The notes under the pieces were generated by a model. It ran no database searches, was not told where the DNA came from, and saw only the letters and a program-made list of their open reading frames with translations. From Patiria pectinifera (Eukaryota > Echinodermata > Asteroidea > Valvatida > Asterinidae), in assembly GCA_029964075.1 (NCBI GenBank), contig CM057147.1, positions 25,751,513-25,815,512 of the forward strand: a DNA stretch of 64,000 nt. Direction: 5' to 3'. Of the stretch, positions 36,776 to 50,900 are shown in pieces. Within the stretch, counting starts at the first letter, position 1. The number at the start of each line of letters is the position of its first letter. The position numbers and the translations under genes are program-made.

Positions 36776-37555
36776 GAAGGGTCGCCTGCAATTCGTTTAT
36801 CAAGACCAACTACTGCTGTACGCTTCAGAAAGTATTGACATTATATGACATTATATCTTAAAAATGCACTATCATTCTTTGAAATATTATAGGAAAGAGG
36901 TTTTTCTTTTGTGGTCAAATGTTAGTTGATAGTTTTGTACATGTGAAGAGGTTTCAACTTTTTTTTTCTTTCTTATTTTTTAAAAGAATCAAAAATGGCA
37001 AGGTATAATTTAGCACACACATATATATGTGTTGTAGCATATGTCTGTGGTGCTGAGCATTTTTTTTATTTCAGTATTTGTTGCTTCTAAATTCAATCCT
37101 AAGTCATCTAGTCTGGAGTCAACTTGGACCTGATTTACATGTAAGACAGGCATTTCAGAGTCGCGCCGATCTAAATTACTCTGAAGGGTAGAATCAAGTC
37201 GGACTGTACATAATGAGGAGTGGCTACACATGTTGCAGTCAATCTGAACGGCTCTAGGGCAGGCAGGAGATTTTTCAAACTTTTGTCTCAAATCAGACTT
37301 GTTGAATCTGAGAGAAAGACATTATCAATATAGAAAGAAATACATCTTTCTGATCTTTCGTCCAATTTTCCGAACCTTTTTTCTTCTTCAATTGACCATC
37401 TCATCTCTACTGTGGGGTTCAGTCAATGAAAAATGAAGTTTGCCTGTTCTGAAACCAACATGTATTTGGGTGGACTGGAATGACTCTACTGTTCAGTTAC
37501 ATGTAGGCCCAACTCTAGAACACCGGTCTAAAACGGGTATTCAAATGAACTTAAA
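36776..37555. other. 3' flank of nucleoredoxin gene
   Basis: Probably 3' UTR in its first part. No well-placed AATAAA follows the stop codon closely, so the transcript end cannot be set. Confidence 0.4.
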
Positions 37556-38028
37556 CAAATAATAATAATAATATTGGACATTTATAAAGCGCAAACATAT
37601 CCACCGTGAGGTGCTCAAGGCGCTATACATAATTGTATACAAGCAAAACAGCAGCAAAAATAGGTAAACAAAATCAATATGAATTAATAAACAAACTAAA
37701 CAAATTAAGGTAAGCAACGGAAGAGCAGAAAAACAAAATAAACATAAATGCAAGGGATTAATTGAAAGCTAACGACATGAGGTGAGTTTTGAGAGCTGTT
37801 TTGAAGGACTGGATGGTTTCTGAGGTTTTGATGTGAATAGGTAGCCGATTCCACAAAGGCGTTCCTTAATCGTCGCTTGTATTAACCTATATGGTAACTG
37901 GTGGAGAGAGGCAATCGTAGTAAAGTGCCTTGCCCAAGCGCACAAGCACCATGTTCCCCGTCAGGATTCGAACCCATGAACCGCGGCACACTAGTCGAAC
38001 ACCGTAGCCATTGGACCACTGCACCCCA
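37556..38028 (-). mobile_element. tRNA-derived SINE with (ATT)n tail
   Basis: On the minus strand the tRNA-like head is gtggtccaatggctacggtg with B box gggttcgaatcctg. Then come ggcaaggcactttactac, a LINE-like tail with gcgctttataaatg-like text, and a terminal run of ATT units at 37556-37572. This gives a nearly full-length copy of about 470 bp. Confidence 0.7.
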
Positions 38029-39423
38029 CTTTGCAGTCGAGTCGCCCCCACTTCATGCACGGACACCCACTTCGCACACTATCGCCTGCTTCTCATGCAA
38101 TCAACTTGTGGACACACACACATATACACCCTTTACACTTTATGGTACAGTGGTCATTATAAATTTACAAAATGTCACCATCGGAATCTTTACTTCCAAA
38201 ACTCTCCCAAAAGTTTCTCTGAATTCACTTTAACAAGTCTCGGGACTGCTGTATTGGCCTGATGAGCAGGGGTAATATTGCTGCAGCCCTAAAAAAGCTC
38301 ACAGGTGTGCATGCTTTAAATACCTCTTGTTATTACTGTCATGTATTACTGTAAAACTCTTGCTTTTTAACAAGTTTACATGTATTAATGCATTTATCGT
38401 TCTTCCTGTGTAACCACTGCATTTGCTGCACTGATCTGTAGTTAATGGGATTTGAATTTATTGCTTTCATAGTAAAGACTTAAAAATAATGCATGGACTT
38501 GACAGCAATGTAATTTGTTGGGCCTAAGATTTGAATTTGTGAATAATATTTGAATTTTGTTCAGTTGTGTGATGTTACTTTTTAATTTTACATCTCATGA
38601 GCTTTCCGATGCGATACAGAATTCAAATCAAGCAGCTTATCCCGGCCGACTCGCAACATCAGTCAGAAGTTCATAACCTTCCCAGACAGGCTTGATGTGT
38701 ATGCTCTGGGAAAGCACCCAGTATATGCTGCTGCAGTCATGACGTCACTCATACATGTAGGTCAACTTCGTGCAACCATAGCTACTGCAGTAGCCCGCGT
38801 GAACACATACATGTTTACGTTACATACATGTACGTAGTGTGGACATTTCTTTGTTTTCGTGTAGTCAAGAAAAACCTGTGAAAAAAAATCATTTTACTCA
38901 CACTGTGAAAACTCAAATTTCTTTTTCTATGATTCCCTTGAGTGTTTCTCTCCATTTTTCCACGGATAAACCTAACCCCAAAATGCCTCTAAACCTGTTT
39001 TCCAGAGAGGGGGAAACCTTGTGTGGACGTGGGCAAGTCCACACAACGTCACTGCTACCTGGTTTATGTGGACATCTTTTGTTCGAAAGTCCACACAGTG
39101 AATGTAATGCTTGTACAGTGTTTTGCTATGGTGGTTGTAAACCCAAGTTTCTATAACTGGATTGAATCTTCTCTAGGAGGCAGAAATAAGTGCAATTGCC
39201 TTTGTAACTTGTGTGGTGACAATCCTCTGCAAAATTTCTTTTCAGGTTCTCATTGTTGAAATGTTCTGCAAAATTAGGATGTGAAATTGCTGTCAGTGAT
39301 AATGTTAAACGTACAATGAATTGTGTTGTTAAGGAATGCATATACCGGTAAGTTGTTGTCGAGGATGTCAGCCTGACCAGAGGAGGAGGTGATGTTACAC
39401 TTCAGCAGTGTATACATTGCTCA
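38029..39423. other. intergenic stretch without recognised features
   Basis: Short chance frames only. Around 39020-39105 are several GTGGAC/GTCCAC phrases that can pair. Confidence 0.35.
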
Positions 39424-39790
39424 TTATCTTCAAGCAAACTTGACTTCTTGATCCTGATTGGTCGATCCATGGCAACAACCGTGTGATATTTTACCTAATC
39501 GCACGGTCCGTATCGCGCGCTGCCTATTGCGCTATTCCAAGATGTGCACGCCGATCCTTCGGCACGTATGCGTAATAGGATAACTACTGAAGAGTTTGTG
39601 TACTGCGTGCGTGTTCCATCTTTTACTGAGCGTCAAGTTTGTTTGAAGATAAATTTGTTATCCTATTGCGCTTTTGGAACACAGAAAATGTACGTCTTGC
39701 GTCCCACATACCAATCGGCCTTCGGCCTCATGGTGTGTAGGACGCAGATGCATTACATTATTCCCTGTTCCACTCGCGCTCACAGGATAA
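39424..39790. repeat. intact copy of a 367-bp palindrome-containing repeat
   Basis: Begins ttatcttcaagcaaactt and ends caggataa (TTATC...GATAA borders). The right part holds a hairpin made of gtacgtcttgcgtcccaca and its partner tgtgtaggacgcag. The same repeat, inverted and interrupted by insertions, is at 53414-53553 plus 58875-59078; this copy shows what the uninterrupted repeat looks like. Confidence 0.75.
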
Positions 39791-40172
39791 GGCCAAAAAA
39801 AAAATAAGTCGGTCTCTGGTCAGCGCGCGCGTCGATTTTAAGCATGCGCGTCAATCTTTTTTTTTTTCCAACATGTTCCGCGGTAGCTCCAACAGCGCCC
39901 TCTATTTCCGCACCTCCTCAATTTTTTTTACCAAAGAGCACCAAGGAATGGGAAATTGCACCAAGGCAAATGATCGAAAGCACCAAGGCAAATTATGGAG
40001 GACACCAATGTACATGAGGACACCAAAAAGCAAAATAGTACCCACCTTGTCTGTACAATCCAAGCTTGAAGAAAAAGAAAAAAAAGCAAAAAAAAAAAAA
40101 AAAAAGCCGCGTGGCCGCGTCAATTCCGGAACTTTGGTCTGACCAGAGACCGAATATTTTTTTTGTTTGGCC
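39791..40172. mobile_element. PIF/Harbinger-like MITE, copy C
   Basis: Flanked by TAA on both sides (39788-39790 and 40173-40175). Ends are ggccaaaaaaaaaataagtc and, inverted, ggccaaacaaaaaaaatatt, both continuing cggtctctggtcag. A 3-bp TWA duplication with GGCC ends suggests the PIF/Harbinger superfamily. The interior is poly-A rich and non-coding. Confidence 0.7.
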
Positions 40173-40849
40173 TAACTAATGTAACATGCTGGTGAAAGAT
40201 TTTAAACAAAACTGCATTTAAATCTCTGATAATGTTATAAAATTCACTGTGATATTATATTTCCTTCCATTTTACTGGTTTTTCATTTCATATATATATG
40301 TATACCTAACAAGATAACATAGTATGTGCGTTTTAAAATGTCAGAGTCTTTCCCTGCCTTTTGTCAGTTTAAAAAGTGCCTGTAGTTATTATATTATTTT
40401 TTCCCTCAATAACGTTGCTTTGTCTACAATTTTCGAGATTCCATTTCGACCTCAAATGTACCATTGGCATTTACACTATTTTGACCTGGATTATCTATTT
40501 TTGTTACCGAAACAGATAATGTGTTGATTATTTTTAAAAATACATCCGAGTGTTTGGAGATGACTGTTTATATTTTTGTTGAGAAACAAATGATCAAGCT
40601 GAGGGTTTATATATTTGCAACAATCTTTCCTTCGTGTAATTTTCTATATTGCTGAATTGCTGAGTGATGTTTTTAACAAATGTTTCTATATTAGGCTTAG
40701 AATTGCAATAAATATATACCACTTGGTGACCAAAGATGAACGTATATCTTTTAGTTCTTTTGAGTTCCAGCATGAATGATTTGTTTAGATGTTTTCAGTC
40801 GCCTCTCTCCCTTTTCTACCCCACTAGCAAATTAAGGTTGAACCTATTA
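40173..40849. other. intergenic stretch without recognised features
   Basis: AT-rich text with short chance frames, lying between two MITEs. Confidence 0.35.
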
Positions 40850-41219
40850 GGCCAACAACAAAAAAAGTCTTTGGTTTCTGGTATGGAGCTTGCCCAAAAA
40901 GTGGTGCGGCGATGCAGCTTTTTTTTTTTTTTACCTGATTTTTTTGCTTCAAATGTTGCCTGATGACTGCAAATGGTACCCGACTAAACTTAGTGCAAAT
41001 ATATGGGAGTCCAGAGAGGCCACATAAAGCTTATTCTCGATCATAACCCCATCTAAAAACACGTTAAAATTGTGCAGCAGCAGGATTCCAGTCAAACCAG
41101 TGAGTTTGGCGGTTTTGAGACATCATCTTTCATTGAAAAAAAACTTTTTCATTTTGCCGACGAGCATGGCTACGGCGACGCGCGTGCATACCAGAAACCG
41201 GAGACTTTTTTTTTTGGCC
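40850..41219. mobile_element. PIF/Harbinger-like MITE, copy A
   Basis: Flanked by TTA (40847-40849 and 41220-41222). Ends begin ggccaa, then A-rich text, then agtct and ggtttctggtatg on both sides in inverted orientation. The interior matches the element at 52466-53146 over most of its length, for example gaggccacataaagctta and gtgcagcagcaggattcca. Confidence 0.8.
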
Positions 41220-44200
41220 TTAGAGCCTGTACTACATTACATTGTATTTATTCACTGCTGAATCCAAAAACTATAGCAGTTTTGGGAGCTTTTTGGAGTA
41301 AAAGGCAGGACAGTTTGGGGTGGTGCAGATGGCTAATGGCTTTTCCTCTTTTGAGTACAAAATTGACTAATAAGAGTTGCACAAAAACACAATACTTGTT
41401 TTGAGGCTTGTTTGCCATATTGTATGGTTTGCTTAAATACCTCAAAGAGAAAAAGAAATTCTTTTCTTTAGAGTACATGTATTCCTTCAACAACGTGTTC
41501 ATTTTTCTTGACAGTTGTGGGGTGCACAGGGAAAGTCCCCCCCCCTCCCCATTTTGCCCTTGTAACAGGCAACTTCCCCCACCCAAAAAAAAGGCAAAAT
41601 TGAAGGAATGAGCTATAATGCTTGAGCTATGGTGTTTCAGCTGGCCGTCACCATGCAGTTGGTACAATTTTGAGCTGATCTAGCAATCAGCCATTTGCAT
41701 GTTAAATTTGAATAAAATCTGGAACGCTGACTTAATCCAATGCTTTGCACGTTTTTAACTTTGCAGTCTCCCGACCAAAGAGATTGTTACTATATCACAA
41801 GCCTTACGCTTGCAATCCCCAGCTCCGGCATGGTCTGGTGTCTGTGTGCCATTCTCACCCATTTTGAACAATGTATTGGTGCTGAGCGTCTCTTACGTAA
41901 CTATGCAAGAGCTTGCCCCGAATCATGTGATTTACAACAGTGTCTTTGGTCTGGAGAATTCAAAGTTAATAGCAAGTCAGTGTACCATATGTTTTTCAAA
42001 CTGAAATCCCAAAGGGTATAGGTTACTCGCAAATGGCTTATTGCTCACCTAACTCAAAGCATTACAAGTTTTGCCTTAAATTTGCAAAAAGGAAGTATGA
42101 GGAGTCCATAAATTAAATAGTTGAAGAACTTGTAAAACTGAAACAAAACAAATGCCAAGCCAATCAGTAAACACTTAAAATGTCATTCAGTTCAATTGTT
42201 TTAATTTGTAAAGACTTTCAAAGTTTGCAAGAAAAACACATTCATTACATAATTTTCCTGTGAATTTCTGGAGTCTGCAGGTTTTGATCAACAATGGAAA
42301 AAACTACCTACATGTGCACAAACACAATTCATAATTATGTTATTTTTTAGACCTTGATATTATTTCAGATGGCTGAAGTATACACACCTAGTGCTAACGA
42401 AAGTTTGCATAAATCTATATAGTATAAAAATACAAAAACTCTAAGACCTCAAAAGATGAAACTAGCTTAAATAGTTTTATAGTTGGCAGAAAATGAGAAT
42501 ACCCATACTAACAATTGCCTAGACCAATTTTTTTTTTCTGAAAAAGGCCAAGACTGCACCATTTTTTTTTCTGAAAATGGCCTAGACTGCACCAATTTTT
42601 TTTTCTGAAAAAGACAAAAAAATAAAAACTGGCTGCACCTTTTCATTACACCAGGAAATCTTGAAAATAAAATTTGCAGAATTTAGACAAGTTACAGCCA
42701 AAATCTGAATTAGATGAGATTTGAAGGGAATGCATGGTGAAAAGGTAGTATTAAGATAAGTTGTTTGCAGTACCCTTGGTTTGCATCCTTGTCACACTTC
42801 ACTGCCAGGCACCATATAACCCCGCTTCACCAACGGAAGCCCTCAGTCTCCTGACAACGGGCAGAGCAAACTGTCCAACATGTTGAGTCCCTCTGGTTCT
42901 TTTCAGAACCACACATACTCACAAAAGAGATTTACCACATGGCGCTACTGCAAACAACTTATCTTAAATCTGAATTACGTTACAATGGTGCTTGATGCCT
43001 CTCGAAAGTTAAAGCACACAAAAATAATTCCATTGGGTGCCTGGCTAGCCGTTGATTTTAGGGATTCTGGAAGATCCCAAGCAAAAATGCGTTAGGGATG
43101 ACCAGGCAGTAAGAAATGTTACTTCTGAAAGGCATTCTGAGGCCCAACAAATTGACGTTCCTATGTTGTTGGAGAACAAAAGCAAGTGCCATATGGGTTA
43201 CTGAACACTATTAAGGGTTGGAACAAATACTGAACAATATTAATTGAGCAATATTGATTGAGGAACAATATTGACTGAGGAACAAGTTTGAAGATTGTGT
43301 ACAGTATTTAGTTTGGCTTGTACTTTCAAGGCACATAGGGACAAGTGCCATTACCAGGAAACGTACCTACCAATTTAACAAGAAAATCATTGTTCAAAGT
43401 GAAGGTAGGACTGGTACCAAATACCCTGTGAAATCATTCCGCCTGAAATGGTATCATTCGAAAGGAAACAATTGTTGCCGGGTGGTTTAAGGAAGTGTGC
43501 CAGCAGGCACATCTTTTCTATTTGCATTAGCAGCGGAATCCAGTTGTGAGACCCAAAAAAGCGTTCATACGTTTTCTCTGTTTTCTCAAAATGTATAGTA
43601 TCCACTGAGTTGAAACTTCAACGAGTTAGTTGTTATGCATATTTCTTCAGATTTTGAGCAATTTTGTTGCTTCAAATAAAAAAAAATTGCACAAAAAGCA
43701 AACGATCCTATGCACCTATTAGGGTAAAAAAACATTCCACATTACCCTCGGGAACTCCAAGAATTCGGAATTTTAATGCCACGTTTACAGATAACTACGT
43801 ACAACCTTCATGATAAAAGTTTTTATAAAATGTTTGTTAGTAAAGAGTAATTTCAGTTAGTAAGATGAAAACTAAATTTACGGATAGAAAATCAACTTGT
43901 ACAATTTTGTTTTTAAACATCACAACAAAAATATATCAATTTCTAGCGACCAGAAAAACATTGCAAATCTTATAAATTTCAAATAAATATGCAAAAGCAC
44001 ATTTAAAATTTGAATCAACATGATCAAAGTTGCACTTCATTTATCGACTTGCGCATGCTACAGACGCATGGCACACTTTATTATTTAAGCATTTCCACTG
44101 CACTATTACTGAAAAAAGGACGTATGTGCGTACGTTTGCCTTAGAAGAACAAAAGTAGCCACTGCGAAAAACTAACAAAATCAATCAGCTATCTCTATAG

Positions 44201-44908
44201 AAACTGAAGTAAATGTCAGGTTTGTGCGTTCCTGCTTGGAATGTGCGAAAAATGTGCTACTTGAAAAAATTTAAGTTGTGTTCCCCGTGTTTAATTCGAG
44301 TTTCATCCTGAACAATAGATTCTTTTTCTAAATTGCTATGTTTCTAGCAATACAAAAGTTAATCACTTTTGAATGAGACATTGTCCGAAAAAATAACGGC
44401 CCATGTTTCGTTATCAAGTTATTACTTAACAATTTCTAAATATTCGCTGCCTGACAATAATTCTGTTCTCGCGGAGTAGGCTGGTTCCCGCCTCACAATC
44501 AGTATGGATAATGTACGGACCGGGAGCCAGTCTGCTTGCAAACAGATCTGTTTATGCCCAAAACAAAAACCCTTTTCAGAGGGTTGCTGACGTCCAACAG
44601 AGTAAAAAGGAAGGTTTTTTGGTTTGAATAAAACATACGAGTTTAAAAAAAAAATATGAACTTGTTAACGAGCATGGGAACACAACTTTAAGTATATGGG
44701 TGCGTTGTGAGGTTTATAAGCCAGTTCAAAGATGTGTGCATTGACGTTTAACTACATAGAATAGAGGAATGCCTTATATCAAGGCTTAATGCTTGTGTAG
44801 ATCTATGGCCTTTACCCTCGACACTTCAACACAGCTTGGTATGTACTGTGTCTTTTGGAGGGGAATGAAGGGTGGAGTATGTCTTGTGGAGTGGAGTGGA
44901 GTGTCTTG
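41220..44908. other. intergenic region between convergent genes
   Basis: Holds a three-unit tandem repeat at 42522-42612 (unit about 35 bp, ttttttctgaaaaaggccnagactgcacca). A stretch at 43390-43465, read on the minus strand, resembles 61395-61465 (gataccatttcaggc, cagggnatttgntaccagtcct). It probably includes the 3' UTR of the GH63 gene near 44900. No other gene is seen. Confidence 0.45.
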
Positions 44909-47900
44909 TTACTTGTTGACGACTCTCTCTAGGCACGCCGTCACAATGGCTGTCCAGCCTGTCTGATGGCTACAGAAAAGTACGTAAAAGTGGGGGGAAA
45001 AAGAAAGACAATTTTGACAGTTTTTAGGCTGCTACATTGCTGCACTCAAACTTATGTTCATACTAGCAACTGTTGCACTTGTCACTACAGGGTGGGTCAA
45101 AAAGAAAGCGAGTGACTAATATTAAGGGAATAAATATGTGCTCGGGAGGTTTTTATCACTCCGTTTAAGACCACTTAGAGTCTGAGTGCTGATAATTACC
45201 CGAGCCGGAGGCGAGGGTAATTATCAGCACCCAGACTCTAAGTGGTAGAGTCTGGGTGCTGATAATTACCCCAGCCGGAGGCGAGGGTAATTATCAGCAT
45301 CAGACTCTAAGTGGTCTTAAACGGAGTGATAAATACCGACCGAGCACATATTTATTCCCATTCATAAATACCTTTTCGTTTAAAAAATATCAAATAATTC
45401 GTTCAAAAAATCCCGATTTTGTTCAACAAGTTCACTTCATGCTGTTTGAAACATCCCTCTGGCAAAATAATGGAGTGTTCAGCTGGTGAGTAAGATGCAA
45501 ACAACCCTTTTATGGCGATTGAAGCGCGCGTGGCATGGTCTGCGCGATGTCGCGCAGAACGCACCTGGGGCGTTGCGTTTGGAATATTGAACTATAAAAT
45601 TCTGACTCACTGGTAGTGTTGCGCATGCCTACGTGAGGATTGTGAACGTTCAACCAATGAAACGGTAAGAGGCACTGGATTTTTAGGAGTCCACATTTTA
45701 TTGTGACACTGGAAAAGTGTTTAAGACCAGCTAGCCATGTCTTTATCATCCGTTTAAGACCGGCCACATGACGGGCTCTCGACCAATAGGAATGCGTAAA
45801 CTGTCTGAGGTATTTATGAATAACATTGTTTTTTCATTTCCAAAGCAATCAATTTGAAACACCACGTCTTAAACTATCATTGTTCTTCCACTTATTGGAA
45901 AAAAAAAACTTACTGAAATTGATCCTGGCTATCAGAAGTTATGCATGTGTTACTATTGAGAACCCATTTTTACAGTTGTCCGCGGAGTGCTTAATTCTTT
46001 GAAGCTATTGAGCTGGTTGGGAACCAGTGATTACACACAGGCATTCAAATTCAAATGAGATTAAATTTGAGTCAAGACTGAAACATTATTTTTACTGTCA
46101 GATTTTGTGTTTTGTTTTTTTAGGAATAAATCACATCCTTTTCGAAATGAGAATAGTGATATTTGTCTGTTTTCCTTTGCAAATTTTAGTTCATTATATT
46201 TAAAGGGTATTTATCAAATGCCTATCGGTAAATGACAGTGGCGGACAGCTACATTTTGGGGTATTTCCTGTGAACAGAGTATACAATTTTCACAATTACT
46301 AGTCAATAACATGTACTTTATACCTGTGTTATTTTTATTACATGTAGGGAGCCACATATCTTTTTTAACATTATTTTTCTAATTCGGTCGCTTTTGTTTT
46401 TGACTCGCCCTGTATAATGAAATGTTTAGAAAACATTTCCGCGTATGTATTCATTCATATCCATGCTCATACTCGTACATGAGTATGAGAGGAGTGTCAT
46501 GGCCTAGCGGTTAAGAGCACCGGACTCATGCTCTGGTGTTTCAGAGGCAACAGTGGCGTGGGTTCGAGCCCGCTGGCGGACACTTGTGCCCTTAAGCAAG
46601 GCATTTAACCCTTATTGTTTTGTCCTTCAGATGGGACGTAAAGCCTTATAGGTCCCGTGTGATGTGAAATGCAATGCACGTTAAAGAACCCAGTAATACT
46701 ACTGAAGTCTTATATAATACCGAAGTCTTATATAGCGCACGTATCTACCAACAATTAGGTACTCAAGGCACTGGAAATTATGTCTATTACTAGAGACAGG
46801 TAAATGAAGTACATGGGGAATATGAGAACCATTATGTAGCACCTTTATAATGGTTTACAAGGTGCTGCGGCGCATTAAGCAGCCACTGCCAGAAACACCG
46901 GGGCAAACCCCTTCTCTTAGCGATAAGTGTCACTGGGTTCTTTAACGTGCATTACACAACACACGGGACCTACGGCTTCGAATCCCATCCGAAGGACGAA
47001 GCAATAATGGTAAAGCGCCTTGCTCAGGAGCGCAAGCACCATGTTCCCACGGTCAGGATTCGAACCCATGCACCACGGCACAAGAGTCGAACACCATAAC
47101 CATTGGACCACAGCACCCCACCTGTGTAAACACTTATCGCTAAGAGAAGGGGTTTGCCCTGGTGTTTCTGGTCTCCTGTAACTCCCACGCGGAGTATTTA
47201 GGAGAAGAACCAACCAAGAACCAAGAACATGAGTAGTTGATTACAACGAAGCTAATTCAAGCTCCTTTGTTTTCAGATATAAATCTTACCTAGCCCCACA
47301 GCCGCGCCCAGTGTCGCCGTGGAAATACTCGTAGAACAAGATCAGATCCTTGAACGCGGGGTCCTCCTTGTACAGGGGATTGTCGGCGTGGCAGGGCCGG
47401 ACGCCGTTCTCGTCCGGCAGGAAGATCTTGGACAGGCGCGAGGAGATCTCCTTGGCGCAGTCCTTGAGACGCATCATGTTGCCGGACCCGGTCGGGCACT
47501 CCACTTTGAAGGTGGGTCCGTGGAAGAAGTCGTAGCGCTCCAGGGCTTCGATGATCAAGTAGTTCACTGGAACCAATTGGAAAAGTTGTAATAATAATAA
47601 TAATTGGCATTTAAGTACGCTTCATAAACTAAATCACAGCGCTTACAGTATTATTATTACCCCTGATCATTTGGCCAATTAAACATTCCAAATACCATCT
47701 CAGCTCCCTGGGGAGCATACAGCTCGATGCTGCCTGTTAGGCGCAAGCAAGCTTATTCCATCACAATAACCATCTCTGCCCTCACAGGTACCCATTTACT
47801 CCTGGGTGGAGAGAAGCAATGAGTGACAAAGTGCCTTGCTCAAGGGCACACACACCATGACCCCGCCAGGACTCGAACCCACAACCTGCAGCTTTACCCA

Positions 47901-50900
47901 CAGACCATGAATCCAGTGCCCTTAACCACGAGGCCACAGCACTCCAAACTGCTAATAATGTCTTCATTTCAAGTTCATAAGGGTGAGATTTGGGGAAACT
48001 AAAACATCCCTGAAATAATCGGTAGAGGGTTTGGAGGGCATTTTAGGGCCCCACAGCAACGTAGAATTTATGGTATTTGTTTGTTTTTGCCTAAAGGCAC
48101 CCCTTTATATGCCATATCTCTTGTTCTACATAAACCTTTACAGGTATAGAGACCTCTATGGTTAAATTTTACAATCGGCAGTCAGTTCCGCGGTGTCAGA
48201 TGTGAATTATGGACAATTCAAGAGTGTTCATAATAAAAGATATAATCATGAAGTGCATCTTAATTCTGATCAAACGTATCAATTAGATATGGTTTAAAAA
48301 AGACACCGTTAATCCAACTGTTTTGCTGTAGTAGAAATTGGCTCAATACACCATCGTGTCGGACGTACATACTCAGAAAGTAGATTTTTTTTTTTTTTGG
48401 GCCCATTAATCAATTTTTCAGTTGCAAGTAAAGCCGAACTGTTAAACATTGGTAGTAATAAACTTTATTTCAATAAAATACAAGCTTCAATGTTTTATTT
48501 GTGGCACTTGGACCGTTTCGATATGTTGGCAATTAGTGAAGATTCTTCACTTGCTGAGGATTAGTGAGGATTCTTAACAATGCAGCTGTGGATAATAGGA
48601 AAACTGTTAAGAATCCTACAACAAATACCTGATGCAGTGGGGTGTTGCGGATAAATATTCTAGAACATCTATGCTTACCACACAGCCAAATGGGTCCACG
48701 CCAGTTACTATTGCCTCCAAACAGGTAGGTATTGGATTCGCCCGGTACGTAGTTGACTTTATATTCCTCCCCTTGCACGTTGACAGTGAATGGGTGGTCT
48801 TTATGCACCTGCATTACAATATGTAGATTCATTACAAAACCTGGTCTTCGAACTGTCAGGAATAATTTTACTGGCTGAGTGAACAAAGAAAATTGCATGA
48901 TGCAGGATTTTAATCTGCGATGTACAAAAACCAAAACACTACTGATGCACTATAAACTGAGCCGTCTTGAATTTCGGAGGCAAATTCCCAATTTCTTCTT
49001 GTTTCTGTTCAAGGGGGATCACATCTTCAATCATAGTGAAACCTGGAAAGCACTGAGGATCAAGAATTGTATCAAGTAAATAAACAAGGGAAACTGGTTG
49101 AGTGTACAAGTTCATTTTTTTTTTAAAGAAAACTGGATTGAGCAGGATTTAACCAAACAACCTCTCATATACTGAGTTCTTTGATTCCATGTGGCCAGAG
49201 TCAAAACAAGAAGGAAAAGAGATTTTTGTTTCTTTTAAAACTACGACCCAAGTGCCCCGTCCAAAACATGAAGATTTCCCAAGTTCCACAAATTGGACCC
49301 TTACATCATTGAACCTAGCATTAAGCAGCAAACAACACAGAGAGCTAGACAGCAAGACTGACTGACAGACAGACCAACCTTGGACAATGACCGGATCCCG
49401 TACGGTGAGAGGAACTCCTCCTCGTCCAGCATGTACTTGAGGACTTTCTTGAGCTGCTTGCGCTGAGGGATGCCAAGGAGATGACGACCGTGAATGCCGT
49501 CTGCCATGGTCTTGTAGGCAATCTGGACAGTGACACAATGGGTAAAAAAGGATTGAAAATCCAACAATAGTGGCATCTTGGCTTGAGTGACATCTTGGCA
49601 ACTTAAAGTCCAAGTCCTATTTTTTTTTATATTTTTTTTTTCTATTTTGAAAATTATCTCTCACAGACCAACAGGCCCTACTGCAGTTCAGAAGGTTTCA
49701 AAGTTATCACAAAAACGTATATTAAAAAAAAAAACGTAAATATATATTAATACATGTAGAGGTAAAAGTTACATTAACTCTAACCCTAGTGTATTTTGGC
49801 TAGAAACCCTGCCAAATGCAGCAATATGCACCACTTGTCTAAGTGACACGCCTGCAGAGTGCAGCAAGATTCATCAGGCCAAACATCTCAAGGCCAAACT
49901 GCCTCAGAGTCTGTGGTCACCGAACGCAGCAGGATACAACTGTGGCATTGCTCTATGGGACTAGCTCTCATTGTCTCAAAAGTGACCGTTTATGCACTGG
50001 TGTTGATAGCTGAATGCATCAAAGTGCACCAGACTTTTCCACCTGATGCACTGTGTTGCATCTGGCAGGGATTAGGTTTAACGGTTTAACATGTTTAAGA
50101 ACAAGAAATACCATACAGCAGTAAGACCAACCCACCGGACCATTCCAGCAAAGCCCGACTCCCCAATAAAATCCAACAATGTAAAAATGTAACTGTCCTC
50201 ACCTAAATCTTCAAAAGGTCTTTAATATGTTGACCAGCTGTGCCCAGTTTTGTGAAATCTATCATTAATCTACTTCTCAATGACAACTCACGTGGTCGGA
50301 CAGCTCTGGGCGGTTCTTCATGAACCAGTCCAGTCGCTTCTTGAACCCCGGCAGCTTCTGGATGACCTCTTCCTCCAAGGTCAGCGAGGCAAAGAGCGGA
50401 ACCAGGCCAACCATGGAGCGGATGCGCAGCGGGATGGTGCAGGTGTCTGTCTTGAGAACGTCGTAGTAGAAACCGTCCTCCTCGTCCCACAGACCTGTGA
50501 GTCACAAAGTGAGGGAGTAGTCAAAGTCCCCAAAGTTACTTCAGTCTGAAGTCATAAGCTATTCAAGTGAAATATGGCAGAAGCGTAGCAGCCGATTTCA
50601 TGAACAGCGAGTAGCCAGCCATGCGTAAGATTTACACAATAAATTGTTGCGCAGCTGTACCATAGACATAAGATCGATTTCTCAAAACGTGACGTAGCTG
50701 TGCAACATTTTAAATAATCTAAACATCTTGTACGAGGATAATAACAGCATTTCCACCAACCATTTCGAAAATAGATTTGCCTGACTTTCTTTGGAATCGT
50801 GCATCAACTCTAAAAATTCTGTCACAAGTATAAAAAAATAGCGATTCATTTATCTCAAACACATAACTGTGAGCGTCTTGTATCAACCTTGATAACTTGC

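Noticed and set aside
46491..46600. Possible tRNA gene from A and B boxes.
   Set aside because: Spacing is wrong for a cloverleaf and the body is shared with other SINE copies.
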